From Lutjanus erythropterus (taxonomy: Eukaryota; Chordata; Actinopteri; Lutjaniformes; Lutjanidae): a DNA stretch of 64,000 nucleotides. Below are positions 25,351-35,800 of this stretch, one piece after another. Below the pieces are notes generated by a model. It was not told the origin of the DNA. It saw only the letters and a program-made list of their open reading frames with translations, and did not search any database. Position numbers and translations under genes: made by a program. The stretch spans positions 17,753,189 through 17,817,188 of the forward strand of contig CM034595.1 of the NCBI GenBank assembly GCA_020091685.1. The letters run 5' to 3'. How positions within the stretch are numbered: position 1 is the first letter of the stretch; each line of letters opens with the position of its first letter.

Positions 25351-25882
25351 TGGTCCCATTTTATTTTACAGTGCACTAATAAGACATAACAAGTTGTACT
25401 TTGTATCAAATTAGACAAAAACTAGAAATAGTATGTTATTTATTGGACAGTGGACCCTTTATAATACCCTTATTAGACTTTCTTCAAGAGTAATGTGGGA
25501 CACATTACAACATTACTACAAGGTTTATTATTTCCAGCTGTTAGATCTTCATTGGACATTATTAGAAAGTAATTTGGGACATGTTACAATTCAACTGTAC
25601 TATAAGCTACACTAAAATCAAATTTCCTCTATTTCCTAAAAGTCTTCCTAAAGGTAAAGGTATGGTCTAACAGTGGGAAATAACAATAAAGAACATATTG
25701 TACTTTTTGTCTAATTTGACATTTCAAAATACATCTTATGTCTCTTAAATCTGTAGTAAAGTGTCTAATCACCTTATAACTACTGTCTAATAAAGAAGGT
25801 CTTATTTCTGTTGTCTAATTTACAAAATACAAAGTCCAGCTTGTAACCTCTTATTTTTGTACTGTAAAATAAAGTGTGACCA
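25351..25882. mobile_element. Inverted-repeat MITE (TGGTC...TTTTACAGTG family), copy 1
   Basis: The left end TGGTCCCATTTTATTTTACA pairs with the right end TGTAAAATAAAGTGTGACCA. Further in, ACAAGTTGTACTTTGTATC and AAATTAGACAAAAACTAG pair with their complements near 25800-25850. It is 532 bases and non-coding. Further copies lie near 49797 and 58948. Confidence 0.72.
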
Positions 25883-27269
25883 GTCATACTTGATATCAAA
25901 ATTGATCTCATGTCCATTTTATAAATGAGGCTCCCTGGTGTCATCATCTTTGAACATATGTAACACTTTAGTTGTACACTGTCCAGCAGTATTTTGTTAA
26001 AAAATATGATGCTCATAGTTTACAAGACAGCACTTGTGAGAGAAGTTTTCCAACCATGAATTAGGAAGCAGGAACATTGTTCTGCTTGTCTTACAGATTC
26101 AGACAACATGTCAGGATACAGCAAAATAAAGACTTGTGTTGCACTACAAGTGCGGTTGTTACTACCCTTCTGTTTTTCAAGAGGAATTACGCTTCAAGCC
26201 CATCGGTTTGCTGCTTCACTTTCCTGCCCGAGAACTGTTTTCCCAACATCCATGTCAGTTAGCAGCATGTTAAACAAATCAAACCTAAAGACAGAGCTGC
26301 CTTGTGATTTTGTTAAAAAAGGAAAAAACTATGATAAACAAGAACAAGAACAACAGCAACAACAGTGCTAGCAGCATATTCGAGGCAACGTGGCAACCAA
26401 TGTTCTCCACTTCAGCACATCAGAGGCATCCCTGCTTCAGTCGCCCTAAAGGTACCCGTTTACAAAGTGATAGGGCTTAGGGTTTTTAACTCGGGGCGAG
26501 AAGCTGATTTGAAACCCCCTCTGCTGCCAAGCACATGGACGGCTGCTGATTAGAAGAGGGTTGGCAGCAGTGGGCAGATGCCAGGCGGGGAGAGAGATGA
26601 CGGCCTGTCGCCAGTCTGCCACCCAACCCCTCGTCCCCCCGTTTGCCCCCTCCCCTACTGACCCCTCCCCCGTTGTACAAAAAAAAGACCGAAGACATTT
26701 CTGCAACAAACCCAAATGGGGGAGAGGATGAATTGTAGTAATTCTTTGTATCAAAATGTGACATTGTTGTGATGACGGATACACAGATACATGTACAGCA
26801 ACATTTTGATGGTCTTTAACCGATCTCCAGAGTTTTAAGGAGTTATTTTGATCACATGAAGCTGACAATAAGTCTGCCTAGCTAACTAAGTTGCACAATG
26901 AAAGATCACAGGGCAGTTTTTCTTCTTCTCTCTGCACACCCACGCACAAACATGAGCACACAAACTCAGATGCACTGTACTTCATGCAAGTTTGGGATGC
27001 TGAACATTCCTCCACCAGCCCACAGAGGATAAAACATTTTGAGCTTTTTGGGTGTGAGAATTCAGGGGAGTAAATAGTCATGTGTAAAGGGCATAATGAG
27101 ACTGTCTTATTATAGAGGACTTGTCTTAGATTTTGAACATTGTTCTATCATGATATGGCATAAGTGTTGTTATAGTAATTTGATTTAATTTTCTGAACTT
27201 ATCAGACTGTTCTAGCTGTTCTTTTACTTACTTACTTACATTACTGATAATTATTTACCAAAAATTTCA
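25883..27269. other. Non-coding stretch with a candidate regulatory block
   Basis: 26440-26640 is repeat-free, relatively GC-rich and may be a conserved element. A poorly ordered CCCC/CTCC-rich stretch follows to 26680. No gene recognised. Confidence 0.3.
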
Positions 27270-27640
27270 TAGTGTCAATATTTTGGGAAAGCACCAAGCG
27301 TTATCTCCACAATATTGTCGCAATAGTGATATTAAAGTATTTGGTCAAAAATATTGTGAAATTTGATTTTGTCCTTGTCGCCTAGCCCTATTGTCACTGT
27401 TTTATGATTATATGTGATGTTTTTAGATTAATGCTACTGCTATATTATTGTGTGTTGCATTTTACTGATGCAGATGTTTTAGATTGTGTAGTTGTTTCTT
27501 AGGTAGTTTTTATCTACAGATCGTATCATATCGTATCGTATCGTATCGTATCGTATTATATGTTCACATTATTTGAGATTTTATGAAATGTTATTTTCGA
27601 GAAAATGTTTATATTCAGAAATATATATCGCACAGCCTAA
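27270..27640. repeat. Decayed dispersed repeat with an embedded TCGTA pentanucleotide array
   Basis: AATATTGTCGCAATAGTGAT, GGTCAAAAATATTGTGAAAT and CGCCTAGCCCTA resemble a common fish dispersed repeat. At 27521-27557 the unit TCGTA is repeated about seven times with one variant. Confidence 0.45.
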
Positions 27641-29219
27641 AAATAGCATGATATTATTTATGATCTGTATTGTCCAAGCATAGAGCATAATGAAGTCTGT
27701 TCCTGCAGGTCCAGCAAAGATGAGTATGACACCTCACATAATCTGAAAAAAAAAATACAAGGATGAGTCCAAATCTACAATGAGACAAGCCAGAAGACAA
27801 AAAACTGTGTTTAAAAGTGTAAAATCTCACTGCACTCTCCTAATAAGTCACAATGGTGTGGAGGCAGCAGCTACTATGAACAATAGCCATGCAGGCTCAG
27901 GCTTTAATCACACTTCTATATTCCAGACTGTATTGATTTCCGACCAGCTCAATATGACTACTTAACTAGTCTATTTCTCTGCAACACCACCACACCGTTA
28001 GTCATGCACCTACAGCCATGCATAGTTGGAGGGATAGACAGACACACAAATACATACCTTTACCCAGGTCCAACCGACAATGCCCCCAAATGCACCCATC
28101 ACAGTCATATAAGCTGATCAAATGCAAAAGGTCCACAACAGCAGCTGCACTGCAGAGGTTCAAAAGTGCATGAAAAATCAGAAATCAATATTTATTTAGT
28201 CATATGTGTAATAAACAAAGGGCATGACATCAAAGCTATATCCTTTAGCTATTCAATTCAACTCTGGGCAATTTACTCCCCCAAAAAAGGGTTAGTAGTT
28301 AGAAATCATCAGCCAATACAATACAAGCAACTCTGCCAGTTCTACATTATTCAGTGGTAAATTCTGTTGGGAGAAAATAGATGAGAAATCAATAGCTGTT
28401 TCCTTCATTCATGAAGGATGACATTTTTCATAAAATGACTGGATCTGGTATGGAGTTATCTGGAGGGAGCAGAGGTAGAAAAACAGCTTTTATACATTAA
28501 GCAATCATGCATTCATATATGACAACATTAAGCTGCTTTTTTCATTTTCTTCTTTTTAGCAAATATTAAAAGCTAATTAAAACTGAAATTTCCTTTAAGT
28601 GTAATACAGGAGCTGGGGCCACTTCTACATTTTTTATTTGTGTTTGTTAGTGCAAGGTGTATTCACAGCAACTGGCAGATAAAAAAAGCAAAATGTTTTA
28701 TTTTTAAAATATTTTTAATTTATTAACTTCTACTTCATAAATTAAAATTGCATTTTGTACTTCTTCACAGATATTCAAGCTCAGTTCCAATTTTGTACCC
28801 ATAAAAAACATGTCCCTCATTAAAACTCACCTCAAAATCATTAGCAAAACTGTTCATATCATATTTATACACAGTCTTAAAGTTGTTATATGTAATTTAT
28901 ATGAGACTAAAGTGGTGCAAAGGTCGTGCAGGACAGGATATCTGTATGTCTGACTCAACATCTTATCCTTGTCTACCACTCTGTCTGTCTGACCTGATGC
29001 TTTTCCGTCTTGCTTCATCTGGGTGCAATATTGTCTCTATACTCTCTACACTGTCTTTATCTGTCTGTCTCTCTGTCTGCCTTGTCTTTCTGCCTGCCTG
29101 CCTGTCTGTCTGTCAATCTCCACTCTCCCATCTCCTATATCTCCATCAGGCTGGGACTAAAATATCTTAGGAGCTCCAGCCTGTCTGAAACTGAGACCTG
29201 GAATGTACTACTGCAGAGT
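27641..29219. other. Non-coding stretch
   Basis: AT-rich; a CTGTCTGT/CTGC-rich simple stretch lies at about 29050-29115. No gene recognised. Confidence 0.3.
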
Positions 29220-29223
29220 TCAA

Positions 29224-29403
29224 CACACACTCACACACACACACACACACACCAAGTTATACACCTTTAACAGGCCGACAGGTGCACTTTCGCACTGACA
29301 ATATGCATATGCGCACACAGACATTTACATGCACACACACATATGCACTCACCATTATACACTTACACACATTCAAGTTAAAAAAAGCACCCTCACAGAC
29401 CAT

Positions 29404-29459
<56 letters not shown>

Positions 29460-29464
29460 ACACA
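29224..29464. repeat. CA microsatellite cluster
   Basis: CA runs at 29232-29253 and 29405-29464, joined by interrupted CA-rich sequence. Confidence 0.9.
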
Positions 29465-30600
29465 TAATCACAGTGATGGTACAGTATGGATGGTTAGCCC
29501 ATGGTCTGTGTCTAGAGGAGACAGTGCCCCCTGGTGTGGGTGGAACAGTACTCCCAGTCAGCCATATCTTGACCCAATCTATGGTGAGAGGACGCATTTA
29601 CTCTTCTGGGATTGATTAGTCCTGCCTGAGATGGAGAAACCACCTACATTTTCCCAAAAAATTCAAACCACTTCCTGGATAGCAGACATACTATTCAAAT
29701 AATGGGGGTTACAATAAATATCATACCTCTCATATCTCCAGAAACATGTAAAACTTTCTCATGCTGAAAACAATGAACAGTTTTGACACTACAGTGAATA
29801 TTCAGTTATATCACCATGCACACCCACTTGACACTTTTATTAGATGTTTTTTTTTCCTGTCGTGTTGATATTCATAAAGTAATACAAAGTGTGTACAGGT
29901 CAAGCTTCAAGCATGAAAAAGGTATTTATTTTCATATACTTCATGTATTTATATACATTGCTGTTTGAAAATGTGTACAGCAATGTCCTTTAATGTCAAT
30001 CATATCATACTCATGTAAACTAACTGTTTTATAAGTCCATAAATTTACACTTATAGCCCTATATAATGACAATATATTAGATCCAACATATTATTCAGTA
30101 TTTTCAAAGCTTTTTTATACATTTATCTTTTTTGCTCAATTTGATCTGCCAGCAATGAATTTATTCACAAAAACAGTAGATAGAATGTAAAAGAAAAATG
30201 ATCACCTTTTTAAAAACATGGTTTATTTTGTTATTTAATTTAGGTGAGCGCTTAGAATGTTCTTGATTTTAAAAAAATGTTGCATTTCCAGATAGCATTT
30301 ATGACAGCATTGTACTTAAAACACTCATGTTGTGTGATATGTTAAGATAACTGTATGTCATGTAATGTCATGACAACGACTCCTTTCCAAGTAGCCTAAA
30401 TTGAAAAATTATCCCCATTATGACTGTAATTAAGTCAAAATGTGAATACAGGACGCTGTGGTTTATTGTGTTTCAATTAACAAAACTGTAATGTGTAAAG
30501 ATTACTGTAAGCCTCTTTCTTGTGCATTATAATGCATGCATGTATTTAGGTATTCTAAATAAATTAGTCATTCCTGCTAACAGGCGAGCTGTATAGCACC
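29465..30600. other. Non-coding AT-rich stretch
   Basis: Nothing recognised apart from general AT richness. Confidence 0.3.
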
Positions 30601-30889
30601 CAGGCCTATTTAAATTGCGCTGTTGATGTTTACAACCCTGCCAGACCACACTGCTGCAGTGGAGGAACAAGCACCTGATGGATGAATACATTCATTCGGA
30701 TGAATACTGATGAGGAAGACCTCTCTTCTTCCCAATAGTTGCCACCTTGACTGCCCGTTCCAAAACTCGCTGTCACAGTTTCAGGTTTCCACCATGCTGT
30801 GCTGTATTGCTTGTCTCCAACAGAGGTCATAATGCCTGTAATCACAATAATAAAGGACAAGGCTGTGCCCTGTTTTTTTTTGTTTTTTT

Positions 30890-31430
30890 TTTTGCATGGA
30901 GACAAGTCCAAAAGCGCACACAGAGACACAACAGCGTAGACAGTGACGTGAGTGCCCAAACACGAAAACTGTCAAAACTCATCGCACACACGGTCACACA
31001 CACTTCATCGGTCTTGTTGTGAGGTATGGAGACAATAACTACTACTAGCAAAACCACTATCAGCAGCTTGATTATTGTTAATGAATGTAATTGTAATAAT
31101 AAGGGATGAGCGTATTTAAGTGGTGGAAATGAAGGAGCCGGGTACACCAGAGCGCGCACTGCAAGACGAGCGCGCACAGTTATCGGTGCTCGCATACATT
31201 CATGGATGTGTCCGCTCCTGATAGCCGGACTGACGAAATAACCAGCTGCAAGTGGAGAGCACTGGCCATTTTATACTCTCCAGCCCCCCTCCTTCTCCTC
31301 TCCCTCCCTCTTTCTCTCTCTTGCACAGTTGTTGTGGGAGTGCACGCAAGTTTTGATCAGACAGACGCTGCGTGCCACAATCAGCCTGACCTTAAACAAT
31401 CAAAATAAATAACCTGGTGGCGTAATAATC
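30890..31430. promoter_or_regulatory. CpG-bearing block about 1.2-1.7 kb upstream of irx2
   Basis: CpG dinucleotides are noticeably denser than in the surroundings (GAGCGCGCACTGC, GACGAGCGCGCAC near 31150-31177). It could be a distal promoter, an alternative 5' exon, or the start of a divergent transcript. In mammals IRX2 has a head-to-head partner transcript, but no coding similarity is visible here. Confidence 0.3.
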
Positions 31431-31595
31431 ACTGACAAAAGCCAGTGAACTAATTCGTATAATTCTCTTTCTCTCCAAACCAGCCTATTTGTGTCATCTA
31501 CTACAAAATATACATCATAACAAGGTAATTATTGTACCATTGATTGTTTTAACTCAAATTAAAATAACTGAATTGAAAAGAAAATCCAAAAAAAT

Positions 31596-31950
31596 TTAAA
31601 GCTACCACAAGAAGTTTTTGACTGTTTATTAAACATTCTCACTTTAATACCGATGTCTCTATATGACCTACATAAACAAACGAGATCGTCAGAGAGAAGA
31701 CTGTCTATTTTTTAAGCTATTAAGAAAGAAATTTAAGTTATTCTGAATGTCTATCATGGTTCAGATTCTCCTTGCATTTTACCTGGCAATGACACAATGA
31801 CTAAGTTATTTAGTGAGTAAGACAGTTAAAAAGAAGCAGGAGATATTTCCATAGATAAGTTTATTTTTGACATCATATTTTGTGGTTATTGTCCTTAGGA
31901 GCCTCTAAAATCACAAAACATAAAATGAAAGTTCATTGTAGTAGCTTTAA
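31596..31950 (+). mobile_element. TTAA-bounded MITE (GCTACTACAAGGA family), copy b
   Basis: It starts TTTAAAGCTACCACAAGAAG and ends CATTGTAGTAGCTTTAA, 355 bases. It shares CTCTATATGACCTACATAAA with copy c. It lies about 620 bases upstream of the irx2 start codon. Confidence 0.75.
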
Positions 31951-32149
31951 GTTCAGATACACATCACCTGCGTGGTAAATATCCCTGAGACAAATGAAAA
32001 ATAAGGAAGCTGTGGTCCAGTTAATTTGCATTAGTAATAGTTACATCATTGTCTCGTCCATTTGTGCCTTATTTTATTAAGTAAATAGGTTTTTAAACCT
32101 CACATTTAACTAAACAACTCTTGGATACAGACGCTACTTTTTGCAGTGT

Positions 32150-32574
32150 AGAGTCTTGGTTTTGTTCCGAGGCTCCATTTCTATGAGGCAGAAAGGGGGC
32201 GGGGATGGGATATTCAGATGAGCCGGAGTGACAGCTTCAGTTTCCCCCAATGCTCTGTGTGTCTCAAACTCCACTGGCTCCTTCTCTCCTAACTCCTCAC
32301 TTCATAGTGCTGCGTACTAAAAACATCGGACGCTAGGGGATCAAGACGCATGCCACATTGCCTCTATGAGGGCACTTTAACAGATCTTTCGGGTTTTTTT
32401 CTCCCAGTAAGGGGGCTGCGGAGGGAGGACTTTTTTTTTTATTTTCATTGTCTGATGACTGTTTGCACGGCTGATTATTGAGTTGATTGTTTATTATTTT
32501 GGCTGTTGTTGCCCGACGCCCTGCGCGTTTTTTCCTCCCCTTTTTGGAATCGGCGACCTATCGTGCGCTCACCA
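32150..32574 (+). promoter_or_regulatory. irx2: irx2 proximal promoter and 5' UTR region
   Basis: This is the sequence immediately before the irx2 start codon. A GC box, GGGGGCGGGG, lies at 32195-32204, followed by TGACAGCT (about 32229-32236), a match to the TALE-cofactor (Meis/Tgif type) core TGACAG. Pyrimidine-rich sequence (about 32272-32305) and a T-rich 5' UTR-like segment follow. I see no clear TATA box, as is usual for developmental regulators. The transcription start cannot be placed from sequence alone; 32230-32350 is my guess. Confidence 0.5.
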
Positions 32575-32817
32575 ATGTCCTATCCTCAGGGTTACCTCTA
32601 CCAGCCCCCGGGCTCTCTGGCTCTTTATTCGTGTCCGGCTTACGGGGCCTCGGCACTGGCTGCCCCACGGAATGAAGACTTGGCGAGGTCGTCATCTGGC
32701 TCAGCCTTCAGCCCGTATCCTGGATCGGCTGCTTTTTCCGCCTCGGCTGCTGGGGCAGGCTTCTCCAGTCCGCTGTCATACTCCACGGATCCGACTACGG
32801 GATTCCCATCATACATG
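32575..32817 (+). CDS. irx2: irx2 coding exon 1 (residues 1-81)
   Basis: The ATG at 32575-32577 opens [10 protein letters not shown], shared by Irx2 and Irx5 proteins. Bases before it (CTCACCA) are only a moderate Kozak context, so the choice rests on conservation. The exon encodes the Ser/Ala/Tyr-rich N-terminal region and ends ...GFPSYM at a phase-0 donor ATG|GTAAAATA at 32817/32818. Reading on into the intron stays open for only 12 codons. The reading frame is also open upstream of the ATG to at least 32506 but that stretch does not resemble Irx proteins. Confidence 0.94.
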
Positions 32818-35800
32818 GTAAAATATCTCTTTATTTATATCGATTCTGTTTGACGAGGCTCTGAAGCAGGTGAATTTGTCGGCGAGTTTATGTCAGTAAG
32901 TGCGCTGAATGTTTAGCTGTGTTTCTCTGGCATACAGCGTGATTAAATCGCTCCAAGTTTACAATGTTTTTGTTCCGATTCACTAATCAGTAAGTGCTTG
33001 CAGAACTTTTCATATCTACATTCATATCTAGTGGCCTACTCGTTGGATTCTTACTATAAAATCCTTGACCTATTTGGCTTAAATGGGATTTTTAAGCATG
33101 AGCTGCAAATTGTAATGGCTTGACCAACGCTTAACACTCGCTGCGCAGCTAATTATGGAAAACAGAACACCAACTATGATTTTTATTTGAGCCCTTAACC
33201 TCCGAGCAGTTAATTTATGTGTCATAGAAAATTAATATAACACAAGCTATAAGTCTTTCTTCCCCAGCAGTCATTAAAATCAGCGGGGATGAAGTCGCTG
33301 ACTTTATTCTGAGTTGAATAAATGGAATTTTAACATGAAAAGCATGACTCGCAATGCTAATGTCACAGGGCCACTTCAAGCGTTTTAGGAAAGGTGCATA
33401 TCAAGTGATTTGCTAATGGGATTTGTAATGCTGCAAAGAGAAGATATGTTAACACACTGGAGCTGCCACAACAAAACAAAACAGCAGCCACTGGAAGAAA
33501 TGAGCAAGTTAATAGGTGATTACGGAAAATTGAAATTTCCTTTTTATTATCTTTACGGCTTATTAAGAGCAGCCATGTTATTAGTTAATCCGATAATGAT
33601 CTTAACCATTAGTTAACCATTAGTTCGTGCCGTTCTGCGGCCTGCGTTTTACTCACGGTGTGTTTACCACCACTGTTTGCAATTACAGGGATTTTAAAAA
33701 AGAAACTTAACGAGTGTGGTTGACAGATGTTGAGAAAAGAAACAATAAAAACAAGAAGTTTTGGTAGTTTATTTTTTTAACAATAGACTTCATGATCTTA
33801 TTAAAACCCAGTAAATTAAAATTATATTTTATATGATTTTCAAAAATTCAGGATATAATCTGCCAGAGCATTTACACCATTATAACAGACCCATTTCACT
33901 TGTTCCAACATGTTTCTGGAAATAAATGACGACTGTTAAACGTGATGAAGTATTTTAATTTTATTGTAATGAAGTGCCTTTAAACTACATGAAGATGATT
34001 TTTGAATGAGTCCCATTAATGCCACATTAATATATATAAATATATATATATAGCGTTTTAATATATAGTGTTTTAAAAGTCAGCGCTGAAAACACACGGC
34101 AGACTCGTGACTTTTTTTTTCAACTTTTTCTCCAGAGCTCTCCATACGACGCGCACACGACGGGCATGGCCGGAGCATTGAGTTACCACCCATACGGGAG
34201 CCCGGGGTACCCCTACCAACTCAACGACCCGGCTTACCGCAAAAACGCCACCAGGGACGCCACGGCCACCCTGAAGGCCTGGCTGCAGGAACACAGGAAG
34301 AACCCGTACCCGACGAAAGGGGAAAAGATCATGCTGGCCATCATCACCAAGATGACCCTGACGCAGGTCTCCACATGGTTCGCCAACGCCAGGCGAAGGC
34401 TCAAGAAGGAGAACAAGATGACCTGGGCGCCCAGGAATAAGAGCGAAGACGAGGACGAGGAGGACGGAGACGGAGAGAGGAAGGAGGTGGAGCGCTCCGA
34501 CAAAACCCTGGATAACAGCGAGGCTTCAGCAGAGGATGAAGGTGGGGTATAATCTGGCGACCGAGCCAATGATCCATTTAACAATTCAGGGTAGGACGGG
34601 GACTAGATGGAGGGGAGGGGTGGATGCTCCTTTTATTTACTGCTCAAGTTATTTAGTGCAATATTTTGAGAATAAAATATTAAATCATGAAATCATAAAA
34701 CTAATTTTCAATACAGATAATTTGGTTTTAAATATGTTTTTGTCTTCTTGAAAGAGATTTGGCTTAATATATTGTTTCAGTAATTATATTGATTGATATA
34801 TATTTATACATTTTTAATTAAAACGAGGTTAACACCAGACTAAATGACCTGTTAAGGAGAACATTTTCTTTTCTGTAACATGATTAATGGCAGGTCACTA
34901 GCAAAGTGGACACATAACATAGCAATCCACGTGAGTGCATGAGTGACCTCAATAAAATTAGACTGCTAATGTTATTCACTTGATGACATTTTTATATAAT
35001 TATGTAAAACAAAGTAAAACATTATTGTCGTATTAAAGCAAAGGATTTACTATTGAAATTGATAAATAATGAATAAATAATTAATGTCTTATTATTGAAG
35101 CCTGATTGGTTGTAAAATATTTGTGATTTCATTGAATACACATGAACATGGAATATACTACAACTTAAATGTTAGGTAGTTTATTTTATTTTTTTCTTCT
35201 TTATCCTTTTTAATGAATTGTCATGTCTTTATTTTTATTTTGGAATATTAATATTTAATAGGGTATATGTACATACTTTTTACAGCTTAATTTTCTTTCT
35301 TTCTTTCTTTCTAATTGTCCCTGGATTGTTTCTTTTTTCTGAAACTAAAATATTATTTTATTTTCTAAATTTTCTCCTCGTGTCTTAGGTATCAGCCTGC
35401 ACGTCGACACCCTGACGGACCACTCCTGCTCGGCGGAGTCTGACGGGGAGAAGGTCAGCTGTCGCGTGGGAGATCTCGGCTCCGACCAGGCCGGCGATAA
35501 ATGCGACGAGGACGGCGACGACCAGAACCGCGACCCGCGGGCTCAGCTGTCACCCAAACCCGTCACCTCGTCGCCTCTAACGGGAGTAGAAGCTCCGGTC
35601 CTCAGCCATCACCAACACCACCACCATCACCACCACCACCTGCATCACCTGCACCAGCTCCACAGCCAGCGGGAGGATTTGGCCCGGAGTCTCGTCAACA
35701 GCAGCAACATTAACACCAACAAACCGTCCTCATGCCTTGACAGCAGACCCTCATCGGGGCCGCCTCAGAACCCGACAGTCAAGCCCAAATTGTGGTCGCT

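Noticed and set aside
26446..26868. 140-codon frame on the - strand
   Set aside because: Overlaps another open frame in a G/C-rich low-complexity patch; no domain or splice support.
30842..31195. Possible divergent coding gene opposite irx2
   Set aside because: Frames on the - strand here lack similarity to anything I recognise and contain poly-Lys from an A/T run; kept only as a promoter question.
32506..32574. Longer N-terminal extension of Irx2 in the same frame
   Set aside because: The upstream residues are not Irx-like; the family start [10 protein letters not shown] is at 32575.
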